Positions 8,873-18,501 are shown, counted from the first letter of the stretch. The stretch is 64,000 bases of DNA from Gelria sp. Kuro-4 (GCF_019668485.1 NZ_AP024619.1:2721757-2785756), one strand, 5' to 3'. Program-made: numbers and translations. The notes: generated from the letters alone by a model not told the origin.

Positions 8873-9742
8873 TCACCCCTTTACGCCGCCGGCGGTAAGG
8901 CCCGAGACGATCCAGCGCTGGAAGAGAAGCGCCAGAACAACAGGCGGCAAAGCCGCCGCCACCCCCGCCGCGGCGATGCTTTCGTAGGCTGTAATATACT
9001 GGCTGCCGAGCTGCGTGATGTAGAGCGGCAGCGTTAAGGCGTTGGTGGTCTTGGAGAAGATGAGGGCGAGGAGGAACTCATCCCAGGCCAGGAGAAAGGC
9101 CAGGATGCCTGTGGCCACCAGGCCCGGCGCCGCCAGCGGCAGCACCACCAGGCGCAGCGCCATCAGCCGCGTGCAGCCGTCGATGCGCGCCGCCTCCTCC
9201 AGCTCCACGGGTATGGTCAGGAAGTACCCGCGCATGATCCAGACCACAAAGCCCAGGATAAAGGCGTTGTACAAGATGGCGAGGGTCCACCAGCGGTCGT
9301 AAAAGATGGGGATGACGTACTCCAGCCGGATGATGAGCACAAAGAAGGGGATCACCAGCGCGATCACCGGCAGCATGCGCACCGCCAAGAGGCCCATGAT
9401 GAGCGAGTTGCGGCCGCGAAAGGGCAGGCGGGCCAGGGCGTAGGCCGCGAGCGTCCCCACCACCAGGGAAAACGCCGTTACCGACCCGGCAATGTACATG
9501 CTGTTCCTGAAGGCGGCCAGAAAGCGCCGCCCGGTATCCTGGCCGGGGTCGAACATGCTGCTGAAGTTTTCCCAGGTGGGTTGCTGCGGAACCCAGTGGA
9601 CGGGCGTGGAGAGCAGCTCGGCGTGGGTGGAGATGCTGGAGATAAAGAGCCAGCTCACCGGCGCCAGCGTCCAGACCACCATAACCAGCACCGCAAAGTA
9701 AAGCAGGCCGCGCGTCAGATAGTAAGTCAGGGGCCGGCGCAT
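8873..9742 (-). CDS. carbohydrate ABC transporter permease (MalG type)
   Basis: Inner-membrane permease subunit, 289 residues, with about six hydrophobic segments beginning at GLLYFAVLVMVVWTLAPVSW. The cytoplasmic EAA loop that docks the ATPase reads ELEEAARIDGCTRLMALRL followed by VLPLAAPG. The ATG directly abuts the stop codon of the partner permease, so the two are translationally coupled. The sequence fits the CUT1 family of oligosaccharide importers; substrate cannot be assigned. Confidence 0.92.
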   Translation of the reverse strand: MRRPLTYYLTRGLLYFAVLVMVVWTLAPVSWLFISSISTHAELLSTPVHWVPQQPTWENFSSMFDPGQDTGRRFLAAFRNSMYIAGSVTAFSLVVGTLAAYALARLPFRGRNSLIMGLLAVRMLPVIALVIPFFVLIIRLEYVIPIFYDRWWTLAILYNAFILGFVVWIMRGYFLTIPVELEEAARIDGCTRLMALRLVVLPLAAPGLVATGILAFLLAWDEFLLALIFSKTTNALTLPLYITQLGSQYITAYESIAAAGVAAALPPVVLALLFQRWIVSGLTAGGVKG

Positions 9743-10729
9743 CTAGCGCACCTCCTCGGAGTAGAGAAGTTTAATGTAGACAAAGGCGAGGAGGAGGATC
9801 ACCAGGCCCACCAGGAAGGAGAGGGCCGAGCCCCGTCCCAGGTGACCGAAGACAATGCCTTCCTCAAAGGTGTAAATGGAAAGCACCTTAATGGTGTTGG
9901 CCATGATGATGTAGAGGATGTCAAAGACGCGGAAGAGCTCCATGGTGCGCAGCACCAAAACCACCAGGATCACCGGTTTAAGAAGCGGCAGGGTGATGAG
10001 CCGGAACTGCTGCCACACCGTGGCACCGTCCACCCGCGCCGCCTCGTAGTATTCCCGCGGAATAGTCTGCAGGCCGGCCAGCACGAGCAGCGCCACCAGC
10101 GGCGTCACTTTCCAGGTGTCGCCGATGAGGATCATGTTAAGGGCGGTGCTGTCGCCCACCCACTTGAGGAAAGGCCCGAGCACGGGCACATGCGCCCCGG
10201 GCACGGCCGTGCTCAGCCAGACCAGCGGCTCCTTGATCCAGCCCAGGGCGAGGAGCAGACCGTTGAGCGCCCCGTAGGCGTGACCGTCGTAAATCCAGGC
10301 CCACATGCGGGCGTTGACCACCGTGGGCAGAGCCCAGGGGATGAGGATGAGGGCGCGCACCAAACCGCGGCCGAAGAAAGGCTGGTTGAGGATGAGCGCC
10401 ATGCCGATCCCCAGCACCAGCTCCACGGCCAGGGAGACCACCGTGAAGAAGGCCGTCACCCTGAGCGACTCCCAAAAGGCGCGGTTCCCTAGATAGTAGC
10501 GGTAATTTTCCAGGCCGATGAAGCGCCAGGCGATGCCGCCGCGCACCACATGCGCCTCGGTAAAGCTGAGGGCAAAGGCGAGGACGAGCGGTAAAAGGCT
10601 TACCAGAAAAACCACCAGCAGGGTGGGGCTCACCAGCCGCCAGGCCAGCCGGCCGGCCGGTGGCTCCCGCCCCAAGAGAACAGGGCGCTCCTTACGCCTG
10701 ATGCTTGTCTCAAGTCCAACCACTGGCAT
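9743..10729 (-). CDS. carbohydrate ABC transporter permease (MalF type)
   Basis: The other permease half, 328 residues, with about six hydrophobic segments (first LVSPTLLVVFLVSLLPLVLA near residue 30). The EAA loop is YEAARVDGATVWQQFRLITL followed by PLLKPV. It lies between the binding-protein gene (104 bp upstream) and malG-type permease (no gap). A CUT1 family heterodimer with the following gene is expected. Confidence 0.92.
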   Translation of the reverse strand: MPVVGLETSIRRKERPVLLGREPPAGRLAWRLVSPTLLVVFLVSLLPLVLAFALSFTEAHVVRGGIAWRFIGLENYRYYLGNRAFWESLRVTAFFTVVSLAVELVLGIGMALILNQPFFGRGLVRALILIPWALPTVVNARMWAWIYDGHAYGALNGLLLALGWIKEPLVWLSTAVPGAHVPVLGPFLKWVGDSTALNMILIGDTWKVTPLVALLVLAGLQTIPREYYEAARVDGATVWQQFRLITLPLLKPVILVVLVLRTMELFRVFDILYIIMANTIKVLSIYTFEEGIVFGHLGRGSALSFLVGLVILLLAFVYIKLLYSEEVR

Positions 10730-10833
10730 TCAACCTCCGGCACGTTTTCTCCAGCATTCGCCGCCGCGGAAGATTATTCCTGCGCCGGGCCGGAAGCGCA
10801 GGGGGAACGGGACCGGCCCGTTCCCCCGTTACC

Positions 10834-12156
10834 TTACTGCAGCGCCTCGATCTCCTTGACCGCCTGGTCGAGCGCGGCCTGCGGCGCCATCTTTTTCTCC
10901 AGGGCCAGGTGGATGTATTTCTGCATGATGGAGGAAACCTCAGGGTAATTGGCCACCTTCGGCCGGTGATGCACGGCGGCGATCTCCTTGGACTTCACAT
11001 CCATCACCGGGTCCTTGGCCAGCGTGGCCGGGTCTTGCTGCACGGAGGTCCACACCGGCATCTCTTCCAGGTGCTGCGCCTGGAACTCGGGCGCCGTCAT
11101 CCATTTCACCAGTTCCCAGGCCAGGTCCGGCTCCTTGGTGTTGGCCATGACCGCCATGCCCTGGAAGCCGGATACGGAAGCGGTCTCGTAGCTGCCCGCC
11201 TTAAAGACGTCTTTCGCCACCGGGAGCAGCCCCATCTTGGCCTTGCCGACCACCTTGGAGTTGGCCGGGTCGTTCATGAGACCGTACTGGAAGGTCCAGT
11301 TGGAGTTGAAGGCGCAGTTGCCGGAGATAAAAGCGTCTTTGGCCATGGGCTCGTCCTGCACCAGGGAGTTGGGATCGGCCAGGCCTTTATCGAGCCAGCG
11401 TACCATGGTCTCGAGAGCCTTGACGCCGGCACCCTGATTGAAACTGGGTCTGCCTTGGGCATCGAAGGTGTCGCCGCCGTAGGCCCCGGTGAGCCAGACG
11501 TACTCGCAGACCAGGCCCTCTTTCTGGTTCCAGGAGTCGGACCACGGGTACTTGACGATGCCCTTTTTCTTCATTGCGGTCATCATCTCTTCCAGCTCTT
11601 CCATGGTCTTGGGTGGCTCCTTGTAGCCGGCCTTCTCCAGCAGCTCGGTGTTGTAGAAGAAGAGCTGGAAGTTGGCCAAAAACGGCATGGCCCAGGTCTT
11701 GCCGTTGTACTCAAAGGCCGACCAGATGGCCGGGGCGATGTCGTCTTTCTTGATGTCCTTGGCGATCCGGTCGTCGAGCGGCAGAACAAAGCCCTTCTCA
11801 GCGAACTCCGCCGTCCAGATGAGGTCAAGTGAGATCACATCGTAGGTGGCGGTAGGTGCGGCCGCGGAGGTCACGATCTTCTCGTGCTGTTCGTCGTATT
11901 TAACGAAGGTCAGGTTCACCTTGGCACCGGTTTTGTCTTCAAACTCCTTGATGCGCGCCTCGAACACCGGCGGCTGGTAGCCGGCCTGGGCCATGTAGAT
12001 CACGTTCAGGGTTTTGCCGGCAAAAGGCTTATCCGCCGCCGGCGCAGGCTCCTTGGGCGTCTCGGCCGCCGGTTTTGGGGCGCAGCCGGCCGTCAGCGTA
12101 AGCACCAAGAGGCACACCGTAAGGATCGCCAAAGAACGCTTCAGGTAAGTACGCAC
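10834..12156 (-). CDS. sugar ABC transporter substrate-binding lipoprotein
   Basis: Extracytoplasmic sugar receptor of 440 residues. It starts at GTG with a GGGGGAG site. The signal peptide ends in LTLTAGC, a lipobox, so the mature protein is membrane-anchored. It belongs to the family 1 extracellular solute-binding proteins (MalE-like), with LNVIYMAQAGYQPPVFEARI in the first lobe. It is the first gene of the leftward operon and is preceded by the operator-like dyad. The adjacent ROK kinase suggests hexose or a hexose oligosaccharide. Confidence 0.9.
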   Translation of the reverse strand: MRTYLKRSLAILTVCLLVLTLTAGCAPKPAAETPKEPAPAADKPFAGKTLNVIYMAQAGYQPPVFEARIKEFEDKTGAKVNLTFVKYDEQHEKIVTSAAAPTATYDVISLDLIWTAEFAEKGFVLPLDDRIAKDIKKDDIAPAIWSAFEYNGKTWAMPFLANFQLFFYNTELLEKAGYKEPPKTMEELEEMMTAMKKKGIVKYPWSDSWNQKEGLVCEYVWLTGAYGGDTFDAQGRPSFNQGAGVKALETMVRWLDKGLADPNSLVQDEPMAKDAFISGNCAFNSNWTFQYGLMNDPANSKVVGKAKMGLLPVAKDVFKAGSYETASVSGFQGMAVMANTKEPDLAWELVKWMTAPEFQAQHLEEMPVWTSVQQDPATLAKDPVMDVKSKEIAAVHHRPKVANYPEVSSIMQKYIHLALEKKMAPQAALDQAVKEIEALQ

Positions 12157-12243
12157 CTTTTTCTCCCCCTTCTACCCTTCTTGACCCATCCGCACAACGC
12201 ATGCAGCCCCCGTTTGTCCCCGTCTCCCGCCCCCTTTTATCTG

Positions 12244-12284
12244 GAACTTTAACAAAGACTTTCTTTAAGTCTTTTATTAAGTTT
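12244..12284. promoter_or_regulatory. AT-rich dyad, candidate ROK repressor operator
   Basis: GAACTTTAACAAAGACTT (12244-12261) mirrors AAGTCTTTTATTAAGTTT (12267-12284) around a five-base centre; about 14 of 18 positions match. It is an abrupt AT-rich island in GC-rich DNA, 88-128 bp upstream of the binding-protein gene, and resembles NagC/XylR-type operators. Confidence 0.5.
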
Positions 12285-12400
12285 ATTCGCTGTCGATTCA
12301 GAAAATCCTCCTCGCGCGCGCGAATTTTTCTTCCTCGTCTCCCGCCGGCTCGCATGTCCCGGACCGGCCACAGGCATACTAGCCGCAAAGGAGGGAGAGA

Positions 12401-13429
12401 ATGAACCGTCGCCTTGGACTGGCACTCGGGGGCGGCGGCCTGCGCGGTGTAGCCCACGTGGGCGTCCTTTCCGAGCTCTCTGCCGCCGGCCTGGCCCCGG
12501 ACGTCATCGCCGGCACCAGCTCCGGCAGCATCGTGGCCGCCCTTTACGCCCTGGGTTACCCCCCGGCCGAACTGGCCCGGCAGGTCACCCGGCTGCGGGC
12601 CTCAGCCCTGCACGACCTTTTCCGCCCGCTCCCTTTAGGGCCGGTGATCGCAGGGAGCAGCGGCAGCCTGTTGGGACGCTTCCGCCTGGCCCGCCTGCTC
12701 CTGAAGCTGCCGCACGGCTTCATCGACGCGCGTTCCTTTGAACGCTTCCTGCGCTTTATCTGTCGCGGGGGCACCTTCCAAGACCTGAAGCTCCCCCTGG
12801 TCGTGCTGGCCACCGATATTGCCAGCGGCGAGCTGGTGGCCTTTACCCAGGTCCCGCCGCGGCAGCACGATCTGGAGGCCACCGTGTTCCTGCCCGGCCG
12901 TGATCTGGCCACCGCCCTGCGCGCCTCCAGCAGCCTGCCCGGGTACTTCCCACCCAAGGAGGTGGAGGGGCGCCTCCTGGTGGATGGGGCACTCCGGGCC
13001 AACGTGCCCGTTCCGGTGCTCCGGGCCATGGGGGCCGAGGTGGTGGTGGCTGTGGACCTGGGCACCCCGCCGGGGGCGCGCGTGCCTCGCACCCTGGTGG
13101 ACATCCTCTGGCAGACCATGAGCATTCTGGAGCGCCAGGTGACGCAGGCGCACCTTGCCCAGGCCGATGTGGTCATAGCGCCGCAGGTCCCCCCCATGCC
13201 TTGGACCGATGCCGGCCGCATCCCGCTCGCCCTGGCCGCCGGCGCGCAGGCGGCCAGGGCGGCCCTGCCTCGTCTCCACGCCGTTCTCACTGCGCCCGCA
13301 GGCCGGGAGAAAACGCGCGTCGCCCTCTCCGCCGCCCTCGCCCCGGAGAAGGACGGCGGCGTAGAACCCGGAGCCGGGCAATTTACCGCGGCCGGGAAGG
13401 AGTTTCCCTACCCCGAGCCGAAGTTGTAA
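12401..13429 (+). CDS. patatin-like phospholipase (RssA/YchK type)
   Basis: Serine acyl hydrolase, 342 residues, probably cytoplasmic. The oxyanion motif LALGGGGLRGVAHVG is at residues 6-20, the nucleophile elbow GTSSGS near 45, and the Asp of the Ser-Asp dyad in VDGALRANVPVPVL near 195. No signal peptide. The C-terminal 60 residues are low-complexity and probably disordered. ATG start with GGAGGGAG at 12390-12397. The UPF0182 gene starts 23 bp downstream on the same strand and may be cotranscribed. The lipid substrate is unknown. Confidence 0.87.
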   Translation: MNRRLGLALGGGGLRGVAHVGVLSELSAAGLAPDVIAGTSSGSIVAALYALGYPPAELARQVTRLRASALHDLFRPLPLGPVIAGSSGSLLGRFRLARLLLKLPHGFIDARSFERFLRFICRGGTFQDLKLPLVVLATDIASGELVAFTQVPPRQHDLEATVFLPGRDLATALRASSSLPGYFPPKEVEGRLLVDGALRANVPVPVLRAMGAEVVVAVDLGTPPGARVPRTLVDILWQTMSILERQVTQAHLAQADVVIAPQVPPMPWTDAGRIPLALAAGAQAARAALPRLHAVLTAPAGREKTRVALSAALAPEKDGGVEPGAGQFTAAGKEFPYPEPKL

Positions 13430-13451
13430 CTGCTGGGGAAAAACTGGACCG

Positions 13452-16196
13452 GTGGTGATGTCAGTGAGTAAACGCCGCTTGGGAGCAGGGCTGCTGGCAG
13501 TCTTGGTCTTAATCTTCCTCCCGCTGGTTGTACGCCTCTGGGTGGCTTTCCTCTGGTTCCGCGAAACCGGTTACACCGGGATCTTCAGCCGGACCCTGGC
13601 AGTACAGCTGGGCGTAGGCGCTGCCTTTTTCCTACTCACCTATCTTCTTCTCACCTCCGCCCTCACCCGCAGCTACCGCTCCCTGCCCGGAAGCAGTTTC
13701 ATGTTCTTTGAGCGCTTCTTCTACCCCTGGCAGATCAGCCGGGTGCTGCGCCTGGTCACCTGGGTTCTTTCCCTCTTCGTGGCCGTGACCATGACGCGCC
13801 TTAACTGGCAGGGGATCCTGCTCTTTCTGAACCGGGTGCCCTTCGCCGTGAAAGACCCCGTCTTCGGCCGCGACGTCGCCTTTTATGTTTTCACCCTTCC
13901 GCTCCTTGAAAGCCTTTACCACTACCTGAGCTTTATCCTTTTGCTCACCGCCGGAGCGGAACTTCTGCTCCTTCTTACCACCGACCTTTGGCGCGCCGGG
14001 CAGTGGGAGCCTCTCCTGGCGCGATTCGGCAAGTACGTGCTGGGCCTCTTGGTCCTTATCCTCTTCAGCTTCCAGCTGCGGCTGTTCTCCCTGGTGTACT
14101 CGCCGCGCGGCGTGGCCTTCGGCGCCAGTTACACAGACATCCACGTCACCCGCCCGTATTACTACATCGCCTCGCTTGTGGTCATCATCGCCTTTTTCTT
14201 CGCCTGGCGGGCGCTGAGGCGCGGCGACGTGCGGCGCTTTGCCCGGGCGGCGCTCGCGCCCGTGGCGCTGAGCGTCCTCGGCTTTTTGGCGGCGGCGCTG
14301 GTGCAGGGCCTGGTGGTCTCCCCCAACGAGATCGCCTTGGAAGAGCCGTACCTCAAGAACAACATCGAATTCACGCGCCGGGCCTTTGCCCTGGACCGGG
14401 TGAAGGAGCTCGCCCACCCCGGTAAGGCGGAGCTCACCTGGGCCGATCTGGAGGCCGAGCCCGGCACCGTAAAAAACATCCGCATCAACGACTTCCGCCC
14501 GGCGCAAACCGTCCTCAACCAGCTGCAGGCCTTCCGCCTGTACTACCAGTTCCCCGAGGTGGACGTGGACCGCTACACCCTGGACGGCCGCCTGACCGAA
14601 GTCTTCCTGGCCGGGCGCGAGCTGTCCCAAGAGGCCCTGACGCCCCAGGCTAAGACCTGGGTCAACCAGCTGCTCAAGTACACCCACGGTTATGGTGCAG
14701 TGGCCGCCCCGGTGAACGAAACCACCCCCGAGGGCCTGCCCAACCTCATCGTGCGCAACATCCCGCCGCAGTCCGACTTCCCCGCGCTTCAAATCAAGCG
14801 CCCGCAGATCTACTTCGGCCGCCTCACGACCCGCCCGGTGATCGTAAAGAGCCGGGAAAAGGAGTTCGACTACCCCCTGGGCGAGGACAACGTGGAGGCT
14901 GTTTACGAAGGCAGGGCCGGCATTTCCCTGGGCGGCATCAACCGCCTGCTCTTTGCGCTGCACCAGGCCAGCCTCAAACTCCTGGTCTCCGGTTCGGTGA
15001 CGGGGGAAAGCCGCATCATCCTGCACCGCGAGATCTTCGATCGCGTCTCCACCATCGCCCCGTTCTTCACCTGGGACCCCGACCCGTACCTGGTCATCGC
15101 GGGCGGCCGCCTCTACTGGATCATCGACGGCTACACCACCTCCGACCGCTACCCTTATTCGCAGCCCATTACCAAACCCGCCTGGGCCGCCGGCATCAAC
15201 TACATGCGCAACTCCGTCAAGGCGACCATTGACGCCTACGACGGTACCACCACCTTCTACCTGGCGGACAGGAGCGACCCGCTCGCCCGGGCCTTCGGCC
15301 GCGCCTTTCCCGGGCTCTTGCGGCCGCTGGAGGCGATGCCGGCCGAGCTGAAGCCGCACCTCAAATACCCCCAAGGGTTTTTTACCGTACAAGCCGGCGC
15401 CTACACCCGCTATCACATGAAGAACACGCGCGTTTTCTATAACAACGAAGACGCCTGGAACATCGCCACCGAGGTTTTCGGGGAAAACCGGCAGCCTGTG
15501 GAACCGTACTACGTGATCATGCGGCTCCCGGACGAAGAGAAAGAGGAGTTCATCCTCATGCAGCCCTTCACCCCCATCAACAAAGAGAACATGGTGGGCT
15601 GGCTGGCGGCGCGCATGGATCCCGGGCATTACGGCGAACTCCTCGCCTTCCGCTTTCCTAAAGACCGGCTGGTTTACGGCCCTATGCAGATTGAATCGCG
15701 CATCGACCAGGACCCGAACATCTCGCGCGAACTCACACTCTGGGGCCAGCGCGGCTCACGTGTGATCCGGGGGAACCTCCTGGTGATCCCGCTGCGCGAT
15801 TCTGTCCTCTACGTGGAACCCATCTACATCCAGGCCGATAACCCCAACAGCCTGCCCGAGGTGAAGCGCGTGGTGGCCGCCCAAGGCGACCGCCTGGCTA
15901 TGGCCCCCACCCTGGAAGAAGCCCTGCGGCAGGTAGTGGTGGGCCCGGCGCCCACGGCACCGCCGCCGGCGACGCGTCCTACGCCCACCGCGCCCGCCGC
16001 ACCGGACCTCACGCGCCAGGCCGCCGCGGCCTACCAGCGCCTCAAGGATGCCGCCCGCCAGGGCGACTGGGGCACCTTCGGCCGGGCCCTGGAGGAACTC
16101 GGCCGGCTGCTTGAAGAAATGGGCGGCCCCGCCGCCCCGCCGGCGGCGCCGACTGCAACACCCGGGCCGACGGCTGCCGCCGGCGGTACGCCGTAG
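13452..16196 (+). CDS. UPF0182 family large membrane protein
   Basis: A 914-residue protein. The N-terminal 300 residues contain about seven hydrophobic segments, first LGAGLLAVLVLIFLPLVVRL. The remainder is a large soluble, probably outside-facing region with conserved blocks such as NNIEFTRRAFALDRVKE and QEEF-like acidic runs. The last 100 residues are Pro/Ala/Thr-rich around one short helical segment (RLKDAARQGDWGTFGRALEE). Length and layout match UPF0182 of actinobacteria and clostridia, function unknown. Tandem GTG-GTG-ATG codons offer alternative starts; the ATG at 13458 is equally plausible because no clear ribosome site discriminates. Confidence 0.9.
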   Translation: MVMSVSKRRLGAGLLAVLVLIFLPLVVRLWVAFLWFRETGYTGIFSRTLAVQLGVGAAFFLLTYLLLTSALTRSYRSLPGSSFMFFERFFYPWQISRVLRLVTWVLSLFVAVTMTRLNWQGILLFLNRVPFAVKDPVFGRDVAFYVFTLPLLESLYHYLSFILLLTAGAELLLLLTTDLWRAGQWEPLLARFGKYVLGLLVLILFSFQLRLFSLVYSPRGVAFGASYTDIHVTRPYYYIASLVVIIAFFFAWRALRRGDVRRFARAALAPVALSVLGFLAAALVQGLVVSPNEIALEEPYLKNNIEFTRRAFALDRVKELAHPGKAELTWADLEAEPGTVKNIRINDFRPAQTVLNQLQAFRLYYQFPEVDVDRYTLDGRLTEVFLAGRELSQEALTPQAKTWVNQLLKYTHGYGAVAAPVNETTPEGLPNLIVRNIPPQSDFPALQIKRPQIYFGRLTTRPVIVKSREKEFDYPLGEDNVEAVYEGRAGISLGGINRLLFALHQASLKLLVSGSVTGESRIILHREIFDRVSTIAPFFTWDPDPYLVIAGGRLYWIIDGYTTSDRYPYSQPITKPAWAAGINYMRNSVKATIDAYDGTTTFYLADRSDPLARAFGRAFPGLLRPLEAMPAELKPHLKYPQGFFTVQAGAYTRYHMKNTRVFYNNEDAWNIATEVFGENRQPVEPYYVIMRLPDEEKEEFILMQPFTPINKENMVGWLAARMDPGHYGELLAFRFPKDRLVYGPMQIESRIDQDPNISRELTLWGQRGSRVIRGNLLVIPLRDSVLYVEPIYIQADNPNSLPEVKRVVAAQGDRLAMAPTLEEALRQVVVGPAPTAPPPATRPTPTAPAAPDLTRQAAAAYQRLKDAARQGDWGTFGRALEELGRLLEEMGGPAAPPAAPTATPGPTAAAGGTP

Positions 16197-16242
16197 TTAC
16201 GGCGCACATTCCACACCACAACAGTTGCTTCCCCGAAAACAC

Positions 16243-16270
16243 CGCCCGGCACCGCCGCCGGGCGTTTTTG
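16243..16270 (+). terminator. intrinsic terminator after UPF0182 gene
   Basis: CGCCCGGC and GCCGGGCG pair around a 6-base loop and are followed by TTTTT, 47 bp after the stop codon. Confidence 0.85.
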
Positions 16271-16290
16271 CTGCAGCTCAGCCCTGCGCG

Positions 16291-16299
16291 TGGTACAAT
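16291..16299 (+). promoter_or_regulatory. extended -10 promoter of the sigma-54 activator gene
   Basis: TGGTACAAT, an extended -10, lies 60 bp before the regulator start codon and just after the preceding terminator. No convincing -35. Confidence 0.45.
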
Positions 16300-16358
16300 T
16301 GAAGTGTAGCGACACAACTCATGGGCTTCTTATGGGTTCTCTTTAGGGGGAAAGGGCG

Positions 16359-18257
16359 ATGGCAGTCGTTTTCCTGGCGCCGGATGCAGAGATGGCCGCC
16401 GTGGCGCGGGAGGTTTTGCAGCAGTTTGCCGGCCGGGTGCGCGTCGTGGAAGGCCTCCTCAGCCAGGCACTTCCTGTCGCCCGGCGGCTGGAGGCCGAAG
16501 GGGCAGAGGTCATTGTCACGCGGGGTGGAACCGCCCTACTCCTCAAAGCGGCCGGCATCAAGACGCCCATCGTCGAGTTACCCGTCACCGGCCAGGATAT
16601 GGCCCGGGCCCTGGCCCAGGCGCGTGAGTTGGCCGGGCGCGCGCGACCGCGGATCGGGGTAGTGGCCTTTCCCAACATGCTGCTGGACCTGGAAGCTTTT
16701 GCCCCGCTTCTGGACCTTGACATCTGTTGCTTTACTCTGCAAAGGGAAGAGGACACGGCCGCAGCCATCGCCCAGGCCGCGGCCGCCGGTGCCGACGTAC
16801 TCCTGGGCGGGGTGATAACCACGCGGCTGGCCCGGCAGAAAGGGATACCGGCCGTGCTGCTCCGCTCGGGCCAGGCCGCCTTCCTCCAGGCCTTTCGCGA
16901 GGCCGGGCGCGTGGCCTATGCCCGTCACCTGGAAAAGGAGCGGACCGAGCAGTTTAAGGCCATCCTGGATTACGCGCACGAGGGGATCGCCGCAGTGAAC
17001 GGCGAGGGGCTCCTCACCGTCTTTAATCCGGCGGCCGAGCGGCTGAGCGGTGTAAGCGCCGGCGAAGCGCTGGGCCAAAAAGCTGCGGCCGTCCTGCCGT
17101 CGGCCCGGCTGGCGGCTGTTCTTGTCTCCGGCCAAGAGCAGGTTAATGAGCTCTTGGACCTGGGGCAGGCCAAGGTTTTGCTGAACTGTGTCCCCATCCG
17201 CGTGGGCGGCCGGGTGACCGGCGCGCTGGCCACCTTTCAAGACGTAACCCGTATCCAGCAGATGGAGGCCAAGGTGCGGCGTGAGATTTACAGCAAGGGG
17301 CACGTGGCCAAGTTTAGTTTTCGCGACATCAAGGGCGAAAGCCCGGCGCTCAAGCAGGCCATCCGCACGGCGCAGGACTTTGCCCGTACCGAGTCTGTAG
17401 TCCTCATAACCGGGGAGACAGGCGTGGGCAAAGAACTTTTTGCCCAGAGCATACACCGGGCCAGCCGCCGGCAGAGCGGGCCGTTCGTCGCCGTAAACTG
17501 CGCCGCCCTGCCGGAGAACCTCTTGGAAAGCGAGCTCTTCGGCTATGTGGAAGGAGCCTTTACGGGAGCCAACCGCAAGGGAAAGCCCGGCCTTTTCGAG
17601 CTGGCCCACGGTGGAACCATCTTTCTGGACGAGATTTCGGAAATTCCGCTGCGGCTGCAGGGCCGGCTGCTGCGCGTGCTACAGGAGCGCGAGGTAATGC
17701 GGCTGGGGCACGACCGGGTGATCCCGGTGGACGTGCGCGTCCTCTGTGCCACCAACAAGAACCTGCGCGGGCTTGTAGATGAAGGGCTGTTTCGAGCCGA
17801 CCTCTACTGGCGGCTTAACGTTTTGCGCCTTAACATTCCCCCGCTCCGGGAAAGATGCGCCGACATCCCCGTTCTTCTCGACCACTTTTTCACCCGTCGG
17901 CTGCCCCCGGGGAGGGGCCCCATCGCTTTCACCCCGGAAGCCCTTAAACTCTTGACCGACTACGCCTGGCCGGGCAATGTGCGCGAGCTGGAGAACTTCT
18001 GCGAGCGCCTCGCTGCGCTGACCCCCGAGCCGCCGGTAAGAGCCGCGGTCGTCGCCCGCCTGCTGGACCTTGCCGGCAGCCCTGCAGGAACCTCCCCCGC
18101 CCGCACCCCGGCACCGGGCGAACTACCAGCTTCCCTGGCGGAGGCCCTGGCCCAGGCCGGCGGCAACAAGACGGAGGCCGCCCGGCTCCTGGGTATCCAC
18201 CGCACCACCCTCTGGCGCCGCCTCAAAAAAGCCCGGCGGTCCAGCCCAGGGCCGTGA
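16359..18257 (+). CDS. sigma-54-dependent activator with PrpR-type sensor, PAS and Fis HTH
   Basis: Enhancer-binding protein of 632 residues. Residues 1-190 form a PrpR_N-like sensor, as in propionate catabolism activators (TRGGTALLLK, then a second lobe from RIGVVAFPNMLLD). A PAS domain follows at about 200-305 (ILDYAHEGIAAVNGEGLL). The AAA+ domain has Walker A GETGVGKELFAQ, the sigma-54-contacting EGAFTGANRKGK and Walker B GGTIFLDEISEIP. The C-terminus is a Fis-type helix-turn-helix (GGNKTEAARLLGIHRTTLWR). A clear sigma-54 promoter lies ahead of the next operon, so the likely targets are the permease and hydro-lyase genes at 19205-22699. The ligand is probably a small organic acid. Confidence 0.93.
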   Translation: MAVVFLAPDAEMAAVAREVLQQFAGRVRVVEGLLSQALPVARRLEAEGAEVIVTRGGTALLLKAAGIKTPIVELPVTGQDMARALAQARELAGRARPRIGVVAFPNMLLDLEAFAPLLDLDICCFTLQREEDTAAAIAQAAAAGADVLLGGVITTRLARQKGIPAVLLRSGQAAFLQAFREAGRVAYARHLEKERTEQFKAILDYAHEGIAAVNGEGLLTVFNPAAERLSGVSAGEALGQKAAAVLPSARLAAVLVSGQEQVNELLDLGQAKVLLNCVPIRVGGRVTGALATFQDVTRIQQMEAKVRREIYSKGHVAKFSFRDIKGESPALKQAIRTAQDFARTESVVLITGETGVGKELFAQSIHRASRRQSGPFVAVNCAALPENLLESELFGYVEGAFTGANRKGKPGLFELAHGGTIFLDEISEIPLRLQGRLLRVLQEREVMRLGHDRVIPVDVRVLCATNKNLRGLVDEGLFRADLYWRLNVLRLNIPPLRERCADIPVLLDHFFTRRLPPGRGPIAFTPEALKLLTDYAWPGNVRELENFCERLAALTPEPPVRAAVVARLLDLAGSPAGTSPARTPAPGELPASLAEALAQAGGNKTEAARLLGIHRTTLWRRLKKARRSSPGP

Positions 18258-18467
18258 TACCGTTGCAAAGCATCTTCCCGCGGTATGCGCCCAGCGCGGC
18301 CAAGGCAACCACACCGGCCGCCAGCCCCCGGTGGCCCTGTGGGGCCGGCGAAAACGGGAATTTCCCGAGGCGCCCCGGGTTTCCCTTTCAGATGGTCGGC
18401 AATACGGGGTTTCACTGCTTCCTCCCTCGGCCTGCCGCTTGCTTTCCACCGGCTCTCCGTATAAAAT
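18258..18467. other. intergenic, no supportable gene
   Basis: Between the activator gene and the hairpins at 18468. On the minus strand a GGGAGG followed by GTG opens a short frame near 18418, but its composition is unconvincing and it runs antisense into the activator gene. I see nothing I would annotate. Confidence 0.5.
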
Positions 18468-18501
18468 AGGAGCAGGAAGTCCGGCAAGACTTCCTGCTCC
18501 T
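18468..18501 (-). terminator. terminator of the small minus-strand membrane-protein gene
   Basis: AGGAGCAGGAAGTC pairs perfectly over 14 bp with GACTTCCTGCTCCT around a six-base loop. Read leftward it is followed by TATTTTATA, so it fits a minus-strand terminator. Confidence 0.75.

Noticed and set aside
7138-8898. A 586-codon plus-strand open frame opposite the two ROK genes
   Set aside because: Arg/His/Gln-rich antisense shadow; both ROK proteins on the other strand have complete diagnostic motifs.
13632-15629. A 665-codon open frame antisense to the UPF0182 gene
   Set aside because: GC-rich codon usage leaves the antisense frame open; the protein has no recognisable motif and the sense strand encodes a clear family member.
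17960-18487. Minus-strand frame with Gly/Pro-rich segment downstream of the activator
   Set aside because: It runs antisense into the Fis domain of the activator gene and its composition follows GC-rich codons rather than a family.
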